A stretch of 64,000 bases of DNA from positions 303,874,001 through 303,938,000 of the forward strand of contig OX465598.1 of assembly GCA_950022295.1 (NCBI GenBank), written 5' to 3'. Of this stretch, positions 47,351 through 60,187 are shown piece after piece. Below the pieces are notes generated by a model, which worked only from the letters and a program-made list of their open reading frames with translations, was not told where the DNA came from and searched no databases. The stretch's first letter is position 1. The number at the start of each line of letters is the position of its first letter. A program made the translations under genes and the position numbers. This DNA is from Bromus sterilis. Its lineage: Eukaryota; Streptophyta; Magnoliopsida; Poales; Poaceae.

Positions 47351-50300
47351 CTATCGTTTCCTCACGATCTTCTTCTTGCCCTTATTTGTCGTGGTTGAAT
47401 AATTTAGGCCCGGGACGCCTTCACTTTTCCTCTTGAACGGGAGGAGACCTTTCTTCGGTAGGGTTGTGGTGTATGTATCCTGAGCGGCGTAGTCATCCTC
47501 CATCTTTGGGTCGCCGTACTTGTCAAAGTCTAGCTCGTTGGCGACTCCATCCATTCCGATGATGTTTCTTTTGCCTCTCCTCACTACAACGCGGCTCGGC
47601 TTTGATGGGTCGGTAATGAAGAAGCATTGGTCCACTTGGCTAGCCAGTACTCATGGCTCATTTTTCGCGGTGACGTTTGCGCCCGCAGACTTGGATTTGG
47701 CTTCGGGTATAACCATGGTGGTGAAGTACCGGTCTTCTTTTGCGACGCTCTTGGCCCATCTCACATGGAACATCGGCACCTTCTCTCCACAGTAGTCGAG
47801 CTCCCATATGTCCTCGATCCTTCCATAGAATCTTTCCTTGACGTCATCGGTGTAGAATATCCCCGTTACCCTGAGTTCTGGTAATCGCAGTTATTGTCCT
47901 TTTCCTCCGTGTAAAATGTGTAGCCGTTGATATCATACGCTTGATAGGTCATCAGGTTGCGTGCGGCACCCTGTGACAAGGTGAATATCATCTTTTCGTC
48001 CTCGGAAGCGTTCCTTCACGGGGGATTAGCACGAAGCTCGTCCCTGAACCAAGTCATGAAACCAGAGTTGTGCTCTTTGATTAGCCGTGGATCTTGGTCC
48101 GTTATCTGCAGGCCCTGGTCACTGTACTTCTTCCTGATTAAATCCTTGTGCTTTACTATCCAAGGATCGACCAGCTGGATGTGTTGTAGCGCGACTAGGC
48201 TTGCTCTTTCAAAGTCGATGTCTCGACCGTCAAAGTTGACATGCATTGCGCGGCTTCCCTCGTGGTGACCACACCCATCGGTCCTGCCAAAGTGCTTGTT
48301 GACGACCAGACCAACAGGGTTCTCGGTGTTGAGATAATTCGTGCAAAAAGAAATGCACTCTTCGGTTAGAAAGCCCTTCGCTATGCTTGCATCTGGACGG
48401 GACCTGTTACGAACGTATTTTTTGATGTGCCCATTCATCCTTTCGAACGGCATCATGCTGCGCAGAAACGCAGGCCCGAGTTGGACGATATCCTCCACGA
48501 CGTGGATCAGCAGATGCACCATAATGTCGAAGAACGCGGGCGGGAAATAGATCTCAAGCTCGCATAGTATGAGCACAATCTCCTCCTGTAGCCTTTTGAG
48601 TTGCGTAGCGCAAATTGACTTCCGGGAGATGACGTCAAAAAAGTTGCAAAGTCCAAACAACGTTTTACGGATGTTCTCGTCCATTATCCCTCGCATCGCA
48701 ACCGGGAGAATCTGCGTCATCAGCATGAAACAGTCGTGAGATTTCATCCCGCTGAAACGCTGCTTCGCCTCGTCTAGGTATCTGCTTATCTTCCCCGCGT
48801 AGCCGTTCGGAAATTTTACTCCTATGAGGCAGTGGATAAACCGCTTGATCTCCTCCTCGCACAGAGTGAAGCATGCCGGGGGGCAGTGATCAATACCGGT
48901 CTTCTTCTTGGTCGTCCTTTTTCGTTTGCGAGAGTTTTGCGTTTGCGTATCCTCTTCCTCCCCCGGCTCATCATCGTCGTCACTAGGGGGGTGAAGTTCC
49001 CTCCTGATGCCCATAAATTTCAAGTCATTCCTTGCTTTTGGCCCGTCCTTGGTCTTCTCCGGCATGTTGAGCAGCGTGCCAAACAAGCTCTCGCACACGT
49101 TCTTTGTGATATGCATTAGATCAAGGCTATGTGGACTGCGGAGTAGACTCGAGTATTGCAAATCCCAGAAAACAGACCTCGCTTTCCATACCCTCATCAA
49201 CGGCTGAGTCTTCTTTTTTTTCTTTCCCGACGCGGGGCACTCTTTCCAAGTTTTCAGCAAGTTGTCGATTTCTTTGCCGCTCCTTCGAGCTGGGGGTGCT
49301 CGGAGCTCCTCGCTTCCATCGAACAGATGTCCCTGTTTTCTCCACGCGTGTTTCTTGGGAAGCCACCTCCGAGACCCCTGGAACACGGTTTTTGAAGATC
49401 CGGGATCTTTTGGTAGCTGGCGGTACGTTGTATTATCCATGCACCTAACGCATGCACAGAATCCTTGGACCACCTGCCCTGAGAAATATCCGTATCCGAG
49501 ATAGTCGTGCACCGTCGTGATCACCGCGGCTTTCATTGGGAAATATTCTTTTGCCGCGCCGTCCCACGTATTGACTCCGTCTTTCCATAACGTTTCTAGC
49601 TCCTCTTTCAACAGCTGCAGATATAGATTGAGGTCCGTACCTGGTTGTTTCGGCCCTTGAACTAGCATACACATTGTTATGTACTTTTTCTTCATGCACT
49701 TCCATGGGGGAAGGTTGTATATGCATACAAATACGGGCCAGGTACTGTGTGTGCTGCTCTGGCCGCCAAACGGATTGACTCCATCGGCGCTCACACCAAT
49801 CCTGAGGTTCCTTGGTTCTTTCCCAAAATCTGGGTATTCGAGGTCCAACGCAGTCCATTGGCTACCATCTGAAGGGTGCCTCAGCATGTCCTCCTTTTCC
49901 GGATCCGGGTTCGGGTCATCCTATTTTAGCTTCTTTCTATCCGCGTGCCAGGTCATGAGCTTTGCTTCCTCGGGATCTACGGAATACCTCTGCAGACGAG
50001 GAGTGATCGGAAAGTACCATACCACTTTTCTAGGAACTTTCTTCCCTCTCTTGTATCGACTAACACCGCACACCGAACATGTGGTTTTATCTTCGTCCTC
50101 ACCCCGATAGATCATGCAATCATTTATGCAGACGTGGTATTTAACGTGCGGAAGATCGAGAGGGCAAAGGACTTTCTTGGCCTCAGCGATACTAGTTGGG
50201 CATGTGTTGCCCTTCGGAAGATGATCGTGCCAGAATGCCATGTTATCATCGAAGCTTTCGTCGGTCCATTTGTGTTTTTCTTTCATCTCCATAGCCCCAA

Positions 50301-50853
50301 GTGTTACATTCAAGCGGGTATCCCCGTCGTTGCATCCTTCGTACAACTTCGTAATCGCGTCTTTCTCGAGTTGCGCCATCTTGGCTTTCTCTCTAGCTGC
50401 ACCTCTTGCGTTCAACGCCTCTTTGACAAGCAGCTCTTGAACATGAGGGTCCCGCACCCATCTTGAATCCTCATCATGTCCGACATCTTGATCTTCATGT
50501 TCGGCATCTTGATCTACATGATCCGCTTCGGCATCTTCTTCATGATCATGTACGGGATGCTCTTCGTCATCTCGCCCGCCGCTGTTTTCTGGTTGCCCTT
50601 CCTCATTTACTGGCGCCCCACCATTGACGTCCTCCTCCTCACCAGCTTCATGACTTATCCATCGTGTGTAGCCATCCATCAAACCATTACGCTTCAGTCT
50701 TTGCAATATTCCGGAATCAGGCTCGGTCACGCACTGCAGTTTGCATCTCCGACACGGACATCTTATATCCGACCTATTATTCCTTAGCATGTCGTTTGTC
50801 GCACATTGCATCCACTTAGCCACGGTGATATCGCTCAGCATCTCGCGGACCAT
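47351..50853 (-). pseudogene. CACTA transposase (Transposase_21 family), disabled
   Basis: It would cut and join the CACTA ends. Read on the minus strand from 50853, the N-terminal part has the Transpos_assoc region with a cysteine cluster (RCPCRRCKLQC), an acidic spacer, then the transposase core up to 49923. After a TAG (49921-49923) the same frame continues from 49887 with GVNPFGGQSSTHSTWPV, Transposase_21 (GVSADGVNPF, LDLMHITKNVCESLFGTLL), DUF4218 (LPVAMRGIM, LIHVVEDI, PFERMNGHIKKYVRN) and DUF4216 (TYQAYDINGYTFYTEE, VDQCFFI). Further lesions are TGA at 48016-48018, a one-base frameshift with a stop near 47880, and TGA near 47652 where relatives have Trp. The three stops all fit C-to-T changes. 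Confidence 0.88.
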
Positions 50854-51369
50854 GGTCGATCACCTGCGTGCACGGAGAGAGCAACACAATTATATATCAC
50901 AGTCGTCGCCGGAAAAATTCGGCATGACCTTCCCTAATAATGCATGGGAGCATGCGGAGAGTGTGCTAGAAATTTGCCGAAACGGAAATGAATCGACTTG
51001 TCGTCAAAACATTTGCCACTCAAGATACACATATACATCAAACCACCATAAGCTTCACATATACATCAAACCACCACAAGCTTCACATATACATCAAACC
51101 CAAGCTTCACATATACAACAAACCCCAAGCTAATAAAGGCAAGTATATGGGTCATAAATGGAACAAAAGAGTTTGGGAGGAGGTCCACTTACTTCAATAT
51201 GAAAAAAATAGATGTAATGCCAAGTATTGATGGATAAATGGAAGAAATGAGGTGGGGAGGAGGAGAAAACCGAATAGATCTAGGGTGAGAAGAGTGGATC
51301 TAGTTTGAGAATTGTGTGGAGTGAATGAGAGGTGGTAGGTGGGGTGGAGTAGATAAGGGCAGCTCTAGG
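50854..51369 (-). promoter_or_regulatory. Transposase leader region
   Basis: Non-coding DNA lies upstream of the transposase start, with a possible splice acceptor (cacgcag) 12 bp before the ATG. Three to four copies of acaagcttcacatatacatca-type units (about 51030-51125) form a small tandem array, and G/A-rich leader-like sequence follows (51230-51365). Confidence 0.4.
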
Positions 51370-51720
51370 CATTTAGTGGCGCATATTTAAAGTCAGTGAT
51401 GGCGCATTGGTGAAATGCACCAGCCCTAAGCTCTTATGGGTGGCGCATTAGGTAAATGCGCCACCCCTAAGAACCTTATAGGTGGCGCATTTACAGAATG
51501 CGCCACCCCTAAGCTCTTAGGGGTGGCGCATTCTGTATATGCGCCACCTATAAGGTTCTTAGGGGTGGCACATATTGCTAGATGCGCCACGTATAAGATC
51601 ATCTAGGCTGGCCCACTGGAAAATAATGCGCCACCCATAAGACCACCCTAACAGATGGTGGCGCATGGCTTTCTATATGCGCCACTAATAAGCTTTCCAT
51701 GTATAGCTATTTCCCTAGTA
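51370..51720. repeat. CACTA right subterminal hairpin repeats
   Basis: At least eight ggtggcgcat/atgcgccacc units are present. Arms 51460-51513 and 51516-51569 are an almost perfect 54-bp inverted repeat around a 2-bp centre. Confidence 0.9.
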
Positions 51721-51723
51721 GTG

Positions 51724-52065
51724 TGATACGTCCAAAACGTATCAATAATTTCTGCTTGCTCCATGCATGTTTTGTGTGATATTGTTATGATCTAGATACA
51801 CTTTCATACACTTTTGATCATATTTGGACTAACCTATCAACTCAGTGCACCCCAGTGCCAGTTCCTGTTTTCTGCTGTTTTTCTATTTCACTTTTCCCCC
51901 ATATAAAAAGTGCCAGAAAAATTCGGGAAAATTCAGATAAAAAAGCAGCGTCATGGAAGCTTCGTGAAGAGCCCGAGAGGGGCCAGAAGGGAGCCAGGGG
52001 GGCCCAGGCGGCCACCCGGCGCGGCCCCACCCCTGGCCGCGCCAGGGGGGCGCCTAGGGCCCCTG
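51724..52065 (+). repeat. 5' LTR of the Athila-like element, first part
   Basis: It starts with TG and an inverted pair, gatacgt..acgtatc. The G/C-rich stretch 51960-52065 is cut by the inner LTR element at ccctg. Confidence 0.8.
52061..52065. repeat. Target duplication CCCTG of the inner LTR element (left)
   Basis: Exact copy at 60183-60187 on the other side. Confidence 0.9.
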
Positions 52066-55000
52066 TGTAACGACCCGGTCCCGAAGGGAACCAAGTCTAC
52101 TGTGCTTCTGTGCTATCCCTGGATCAGTATGCTAGCACACACAGTACTCGATGAAATACCATAAATCACATGTCAAAAAGTAATGTAAGTACATGGTATT
52201 TATTACCTTATAGCCTTTGGGCTAGAATACACAACGGAAACAAACAATACATAAGTGGAGTCCCATCAACAACAACGGCAAAGTTGAGTGTAGACATCGT
52301 AACCCTACGTCGCATCACTTACTCGTCATATACAATCCTGCAACACCGAAGGTTACAACCCAAAATGGGTCAGTACTTTGAATGTACGGCAAGTTACTCC
52401 CAAAAGAATATATAACAGACCTATCTTCTACATGCAATTTTGGCTGGTGGAAAAGCTCTAAGAGTTTCAGTTTGCATAAAGCTGATTTTGTCCTACTCAA
52501 AGAGTATCATAACAGTACTACAAAGCTCATAATATGATTGAATTGGTTTCTCCAAGTCAATCTATTCCCAAAGTTGATTAAACCCGATTGATTAATTAAA
52601 TATGATGAGATCCGTCAACATTCCCACTTCTAGATGCTCAAAGTTGTCCGTAACCGGGGACACGGCTAATCATGATCAGTTTGTACACTCTGCAGAGGTT
52701 TGTGCACTTTTCCCCACAAGACTCGACCACCTCCTTTTTAGTTCGTCACACTGCATGTTGTATGAGAACCGGAAGGTCGAGACATGGTCTTTTAGAAGAG
52801 TTTCCCTCACTCTGGCGGTGCCCATCCCACCTACTCATAACTACGTTCGTAGCACCACCTAGTAAGAGTCACTACAACTAATCAACCAAGCCAGAGCCCA
52901 TAATAGCTTGTGGCTGCACACGTAAGCTTCTAGTTAAGAAAAATATGATTGATCCCTTTAAGCCTGGGTGGCATTCCGCAGTGATTACTGGCCATCACCA
53001 GGTCACTCAGGCAAATCCACTGGTTCCTCCAGGGTTCCCCCAACCATTCCACCCAGGTGGTTCATTAAGATTATCTTGGTCCTGTTTACTACTTAGTCAC
53101 TCATACCTCATAATGGATCACTTCCCAATCCACGTCTACTTAGCAAAGCAGTATAATTCTACACGGTGGCGACAATGATATAAGGTTCAGACCTACCTCA
53201 ATGAACTACTGGGTGTAATAGCATAGCATAATATATAATCCTATCAATGCATAATATTTAAGTTGGACTACAATGCATATAAAAAATATAGGTAATACTG
53301 GAGCATGATCAAAAGAGTAACTTGCCTGGATCCTGACGATGAAATATTCTACTCGTAGTCATCTCTCCATCTCGTTACAATATATCTAACGGTAAAAGAG
53401 AAACACTTCAACACACAACTCAATCCAAAGTGAAGATCCAAATAAGATACAACTACAACATAAATATTTAGTTATTACTATTAATAAACTAAATACTATG
53501 GCATGGATAGGTTGAGATAGGATCAAGTTGGATTGGATGGAAATATGATGGAAATCATATATCCGAGGATTGTAAAATCAATAGAATATGTTGGAGGTTG
53601 ATTATAAAATCAATTGGATGGAGAGTATGTCAAACTCAGTTGGTTTGTCCATATGAATATTTGCATAGGAAATCAATTCTTGGATTGGATTCAAAAAGAT
53701 CCGATAGAAATCGTGATGATCTTGTTGAGAAAATTGAATTTTTGTAGTCAAATTTATAAAAAAAAGAGATATAACTAAAGGGAAGCTTGGACGAAGGTTT
53801 GAGGTCAAAATAGTGTATTTATATGATGGAAAGAATGTGACAATTTTCCAAACAGAAAGATTTGATTTTAAGGATCAAATTTGATGAAGATAATATTCCA
53901 AATAAATTATAGAATAAGATGTATATCAATTATAAAAATAAATTTGAGTTAAATTTCGAATTATCAAAAGTGGAATATTACTGGAAAATAATAAACTACA
54001 TTTTCCAAGGAATCCGGGGATATAAAATTTGTCGAAATCCGACTTACGGGCTAGAAGATATGAATTTTTGAAGTTTGGATATTTTTGCTAAAATGAATTA
54101 CGGGATTAATAAAAAAGATGCCACGTGGCGAGTTCTGATAGGTCTGCACCTATTCAATTTTTTACAAAAAAAAAGATGAATCAAATAGGAGAAAATCTTA
54201 CCGGAGATCTCGCCGGAATTTTGGAAAAAGGTCTCCGGCGTCAACGAACAACCGAACGGGGTAGAGGATGATTTGGACGACTCGATGGACAAGGTTATAA
54301 CTGCATGTTCGCCTTCGGATAGCCGAGAAGTTCCGCCAGAGTAAAGAAGAACAAATGAAGAGCACAATGACACGGACGGCGTGCTCCGGCCTTGCAATCG
54401 AGAGGAAAAATATGTCACAACGGTGCGCATCGGCAAGGGGAAGAAACTAGAGGAAGAAATATGGACTAGGTACCTTTCTTGGCGACAAAAATCTTCACCG
54501 GAAGTGTGGATGCTTGTTTACTCCGACGAGAAATTGCGCACGAAGGAGAGGGATTTGAAGAGGGACTTTATGCGTGGGGATGTGTGGTTCAAAGGGGTCC
54601 TAGGGGCGGTATTTATAGGGTCATGGGAGGTCCATAGAAGGAGAGTGAGCAAGGTTTTGGAAATGGAGTTAATGACATTCATGGAGAAATAATGGGCATT
54701 AAAAGCGAGGTTTTGGAAATGAAGTTAATGCCATTCATGGAGAAATAATGGCATTAAAAGCATTAAAGTGAGGTTTTAATTGCCTGAATGAATTCCTTAT
54801 AATGTGCTACGAATGTAGACTTCATATCGAATCGGTCAAGGAATTAAGTAGAAGGAGGGGAGGAATGTGTCCAGGTGCCATGTACCTCATTTTTTCTGTA
54901 ATGAGTGACTCATTCGTTCATGAATGTGAGACAGAAGAAGATGATATGAGCCTTAGTGGAAATTAGGTCAAAGGAGGAAAAAGACAGAGGGAAAATAAAT

Positions 55001-55725
55001 CAGAAACATGGGCTCGGCTCAGATGATCTAGGATTTATATTTTCTAATACCTAACAACACTAAAATTCTGGATTATCAAATCCCTCCCAAAGTCGAAACA
55101 TATATGTAGACTAAATAAAATATAGAGATTATAGAAATATATTTCTCTTCGAATTAAATGTTATAAATAGATTTTTATCAACCAAAATTCATTTAAGGCA
55201 CTAATAAATTCCCCAAATTAGTTTTAGGGTTTTATAAATACCAAAATGATTACAAAAAAATAATCAAGTGCTCAAATGAGCACTTTAAAAAAATTCAATA
55301 CTATCTTCGAAGAAGTCATATTATCTCCTCTCATTTTATTCAATAAATTGTTGGAAATATTTAAATATCTCTTAAACGTCAATATCAAATAAACTCAAAT
55401 TTCAAATAAAATTCGAGAATGAGTATGGGACCACAATAAATTTGAGAAAGTCATTTTATTCTCGCTCTAAAATATTTAATTGTGGTTCCTACCAAATTTC
55501 AAAAAGACAAAAGAAAGAAAATCATTATTTGAATTTGGAATGAACTTCACAACAAAGATTTTTATTATTGGATAAATGATTATCCAAATTTTATTAAATG
55601 ATTTGTAAAGGTTTTAAACAAAAACTAAAAAGAAAAGTTTTCGTTTACTCTAAAATTCAAACAAGTCAATCAATATTATATTATTTATTAACATTCCAAA
55701 ATTTTGAAAAATTTGGGATGGTACA
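52066..55725 (-). repeat. 3' LTR of the LARD-like element (3,660 bp)
   Basis: On the plus strand it begins TGTAACGACCCGG and ends GGGATGGTACA. It contains about 1.04 kb (52877-53932) that the other LTR lacks. Small frames inside (for example minus 54098-54436 and plus 54381-54692) also occur in the other LTR and are not genes. Confidence 0.92.
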
Positions 55726-55742
55726 AACTACCACCCTTAAAA
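55726..55742 (-). other. Polypurine tract of the LARD-like element
   Basis: The minus strand reads ttttaagggtggtagtt directly before the 3' LTR. It would prime plus-strand DNA synthesis. Confidence 0.7.
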
Positions 55743-57542
55743 GAAATCTCGTCCTCGAGATTTGCAAAGGCTAGAAAGAAATGGTTTGGGGTCGAGGTTT
55801 CTTGGGTTACTTCCCCATGATCTTGGCATAACATTATGAGGCTTGCAGTTTATCTTCACTTCTTGTTTGAGGGTTGTCTTCCACCGATACAATTCCATAT
55901 GCTTCCATTACTTAAATCATATCCCGGGTCTCGTGGCTCTAGGCACCAGTTCTGAACCTTAACCAGGGTGTGGTTCGCATCATTTACCGCACCAGGGTGT
56001 TAGGGAACTACCACCCTTAGAAGAAAGCTTATGGGGTCTCCAAAATTCTTCATACCATGATAGTTCTTCATCAAGCATCCACAGATAAGAATCTGCATCT
56101 CCCCAAAGAACAAGTCTTTCTATAAAATACATAGGTTCCAAAACTACCTATCAAGACGCTCATGGTGGTCAAAATAACTTCCAAATGAAGCTTCATGAAA
56201 ATCTTCATGTTTCTTACTCACCGTACAACCTACGTTAGGCACAATGCATGTCTACAAAGGGTAATGCGTCTTACCATTCTATGGTTTAGGCTTGTCGCAT
56301 CGGCACTCTACTACGGGATTTTTAGGCTCACTGATTTACCAATCCAACATACAAAAGTTTACAATAAGAGTCTTCGGTATGGGGGCCAATCCATCCCGTA
56401 CTCAAATTATTACTTCATATGCAGATAGATGAATCTGGTATTCTAACACTCAGTCTTTCTCACTCCTCTTAAAGAGCTCTTCAACTGCAAAACTAATAAA
56501 ACGTTTTTGGGTGGCGATGATCCTACATGGTTTGTGCTAACACTTGCATCCATAGAATAGGGAACTTCCGTCTTCAACAATTGTGTTCTCCTTGCAAATG
56601 GGCAATTCTTGTCCCTTCTATATTCTGAATCCAATCTTCTACCTTGAATGGGTCGCTGATCTCATCAAAATAATTATATCCACCTATGGGATTTAAGGTT
56701 GGTCAGAGATGAGATAGATCTTTAGAGAGAAGGGGAGATGGATATCCACCTAACAATCATCAAACAACAAACATACATAATAAACTCGTTTACTATGTTT
56801 TCGTCAGAAAGTCTTCATTCCCTTCGGTTCTTCAAATTCTATGATACAAGGAGTTTCATCGATGTGATGGTCTTCTGATACATCATCCGTTTCTCACACC
56901 TCTCAAGGTTGTATTAATAGTAAAACCTACAGAATACGTATCCTAAAAACACAAATTTAAATTTAACAATTCAAATGACACCAATAATTAAATCAATAGC
57001 AAAAACTCTGAGAAAACTCAAAATATCACTCATAAATTCAATCAAACAATTCCTATGGTACCTTCATCCACATGAGCTCGCATGGTCGGGCACTCTACTC
57101 GCCCTCTTTCGTTCATTTCACAACTCTCATGGTGGATTGGATACTATTGGTATTGTGTAATATATTCCTTAACTTCTTCACAAGCATCTTAGTCTTGGAT
57201 GTATCCGGGTCTTCTATGGGTCTTGAGTAATCTCGGGATCTTCAGAGTCGTCAAATTCTTCGAGTCTTCCATCCTTCCATACTTCCCATTCACATTGAAA
57301 ACATTTGTACTCTGAAATGGTCTTGAGTTGCCCAATATCTTGTCCTTCTCGAAGTGGCATAACACAATCCTTATCAGTGGTCAAAGTGGCATGGGTATAG
57401 TCTAATTTATTTGGGGTAAGAGGGAGTGTTTGGTAAAACGAAAAGATAAGTAATAATTATTATTTTTCAAATTAATATTTTTAGAGAGTATACTTCCTAA
57501 TGGCTTTCCAATTTCTAGGGTCACGACCTACAGTCAACATGT
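55743..57542 (-). other. Non-coding interior of the LARD-like element
   Basis: About 1.8 kb without a frame longer than about 77 codons and no retroelement motif apart from the vestige of a pol C-terminus at its polypurine end. The word aactaccacccttanaagaaa of the LTR border recurs at about 56007. Confidence 0.75.
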
Positions 57543-57554
57543 GCTCTGATACCA
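57543..57554 (-). other. Primer binding site (initiator Met tRNA)
   Basis: The minus strand reads TGGTATCAGAGC, the 12-nt complement of the plant initiator tRNA 3' end, three bases from the 5' LTR. Confidence 0.92.
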
Positions 57555-57557
57555 TCT

Positions 57558-60182
57558 TGTAACGACCCGGTCCCGAAGGGAACCAAGTCTACTGTGCTTC
57601 TGTGCTATCCCTGGATCAGTATGCTAGCACACACAGTACTCGATGAAATACCATAAATCACATGTCAAAAAGTAATGTAAGTACATGGTATTATTACCTT
57701 ATAGCCTTTGGGCTAGAATACACAACGGAAACAAACAATACATAAGTGGAGTCCCATCAACACCAACGGCAAAGTTGAGTGTAGACATCGTAACCCTACA
57801 TCGCATCACTTACTCGTCATATACAATCCTGCAACACCGAAGGTTACAGCCCAAAATGGGTCAGTACTTTGAATGTACGGCAAGTTACTCCCAAAAGAAT
57901 ATATAACAGACCTATCTTCTACATGCAATTTTGGCTGGTGGAAAAGCTCTAAGAGTTTCAGTTTGCATAAAGCTGATTTTGTCCTACTCAAAGAGTATCA
58001 TAACAGTACTACAAAGCTCATAATATGATTGAATTGGTTTCTCCAAGTCAATCTATTCCCAAAGTTGATTAAACCCGATTGATTAATTAAATATGATGAG
58101 ATCCGTCAACATTCTCACTTCTAGATGCTCAAAGTTGTCCGTAACCGGGGACACGGCTAATCATGATCAGTTTGTACACTCTGCAGAGGTTTGTGCACTT
58201 TTCCCCACAAGACTCGACCACCTCCTTTTTAGTTCGTCACACTGCATGTTGTATGAGAACCGGAAGGTCGAGACATGGTCTTTTAGAAGAGTTTCCCTCA
58301 CTCTGGCGGTGCCCATCCCACCTACTCATAACTACGTTCGTAGCACCACCTAGTAAGAGTCACTACATTTTCCAGTAAGCTTCTAGTTATAAAAATAAAT
58401 TTGAGTTAAATTTCGAATTATCAAAAGTGGAATATTACTGAAAAATAATAAACTACATTTTCCAAGGAATCCTGGGATATAAAATTTGTCGAAATCCGAC
58501 TTACGGGCTAGAAGATATGAATTTTTGAAGTTTGGATATTTTTGCTAAAATGAATTACGGGATTAATAAAAAAGATGCCACGTGGCGAGTTCTGATAGGT
58601 CTGCACCTATTCAATTTTTTACAAAAAAAAAGATGAATCAAAGAGGAGAAAATCTTACCGGAGATCTCGCCGGAATTTTGGAAAAAGGTCTCCGGCGTCA
58701 ACGAACAACCGAACGGGGTAGAGGATGATTTGGACGACTCGATGGACAAGGTTATAACTGCATGTTCGCCTTCGGATAGCCGAGAAGTTCCGCCAGAGTA
58801 AAGAAGAACAAATGAAGAGCACAATGACACGGACGGCGTGCTCCGGCCTTGCAATCGAGAGGAAAAATATGTCACAACGGTGCGCATCGGCAAGGGGAAG
58901 AAACTAGAGGAAGAAATATGGACTAGGTACCTTTCTTGGCGACAAAATTCTTCACCGGAAGTGTGGATGCTTGTTTACTCCGACGAGAAATTGCGCACGA
59001 AGGAGAGGGATTTGAAGAGGGACTTTATGCGTGGGGATGTGTGGTTTAAAGGGGTCCTAGGGGCGGTATTTATAGGGTCATGGGAGGTCCATAGAAGGAG
59101 AGTGAGCAAGGTTTTGGAAATGGAGTTAATGACATTCATGGAGAAATAATGGGCATTAAAAGCGAGGTTTTGGAAATGGAGTTAATGCCATTCATGGAGA
59201 AATAATGGCATTAAAAGCATTAAAGTGAGGTTTTAATTGCCTGAATGAATTCCTTATAATGTGCTACGAATGTAGACTTCATATCGAATCGGTCAAGGAA
59301 TTAAGTAGAAGGAGGGGAGGAACGTTTCCAGGTGCCATGTACCTCATTTTTTCTGTAATGAGTGACTCATTCGTTCATGAATGTGAGACAGAAGAAGATG
59401 ATATGAGCCTTAGTGGAAATTAGGTCAAGGGAGGAAAAAGACAGAGGGAAAATAAATCAGAAACATGGGCTCGGCTCAGATGATCTAGGATTTATATTTT
59501 CTAATACCTAACAACACTAAAATTCTGGATTATCAAATCCCTCCCAAAGTCGAAACATATATGTAGACTAAATAAAATATAGAGATTATAGAAATATATT
59601 TCTCTTCGAATTAAATGTTATAAATAGATTTTTATCAACCAAAATTAATTTAAGGCACTAATAAATTCCCCAAATTAGTTTTAGGGTTTTATAAATACCA
59701 AAATGATTACAAAAAAATAATCAAGTGCTCAAATGAGCACTTTAAAAAAATTCAATACTATCTTCGAAGAAGTCATATTATCTCCTCTCATTTTATTCAA
59801 TAAATTGTTGGAAATATTTAAATATCTCTTAAACGTCAATATCAAATAAACTCAAATTTCAAATAAAATTCGAGAATGAGTATGGGACCACAATAAATTT
59901 GAGAAAGTCATTTTATTCTCGCTCTAAAATATTTAATTGTGGTTCCTACCAAATTTCAAAAAGACAAAAGAAAGAAAATCATTATTTGAATTTGGAATGA
60001 ACTTCACAACAAAGATTTTTATTATTGGATAAATGATTATCCAAATTTTATTAAATGATTTGTAAAGGTTTTAAACAAAAACTAAAAAGAAAATTTTTCG
60101 TTTACTCTAAAATTCAAACAAGTCAATCAATATTATATTATTTATTAACATTCCAAAATTTTGAAAAATTTGGGATGTTACA
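57558..60182 (-). repeat. 5' LTR of the LARD-like element (2,625 bp, internally deleted)
   Basis: It matches 52066-55725 nearly base for base except for a gap of about 1,035 bp at 58367-58390. There, short segments (ttttcca, gtaagcttctagtta) are stitched together. Confidence 0.92.
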
Positions 60183-60187
60183 CCCTG

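Larger units (their letters stand above)
52066..60182 (-). mobile_element. Non-autonomous LTR retrotransposon (LARD-like), complete
   Basis: The element spans 8,117 bp with CCCTG target copies on both sides. It lies on the minus strand: its 5' LTR is 60182-57558, the primer site TGGTATCAGAGC (57554-57543) follows, then a 1.8-kb interior without coding frames, a polypurine tract (about 55742-55726) and the 3' LTR 55725-52066. The initiator-Met primer site and the decayed EDEISF-like codons next to the polypurine tract point to a Gypsy ancestor that lost gag-pol. The long LTRs and empty interior fit a large retrotransposon derivative that needs a partner's enzymes. LTR sequences differ at only about 15-20 positions by eye over 2.6 kb, so the insertion is recent. 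Confidence 0.92.

Noticed and set aside
51370..51720. CRISPR-like spaced repeats
   Set aside because: The repeats are inverted hairpin units at a CACTA end in plant nuclear DNA, with irregular spacing and no cas genes.
54098..54692. Frames of 112 (minus) and 103 (plus) codons, repeated at 58555-59149
   Set aside because: The near-perfect conservation reflects duplicated LTRs of one young element, not selection on a protein.
57543..57554. Possible tRNA gene fragment (initiator Met)
   Set aside because: Only the 12-nt complement of a tRNA end, positioned three bases from an LTR: a primer site.
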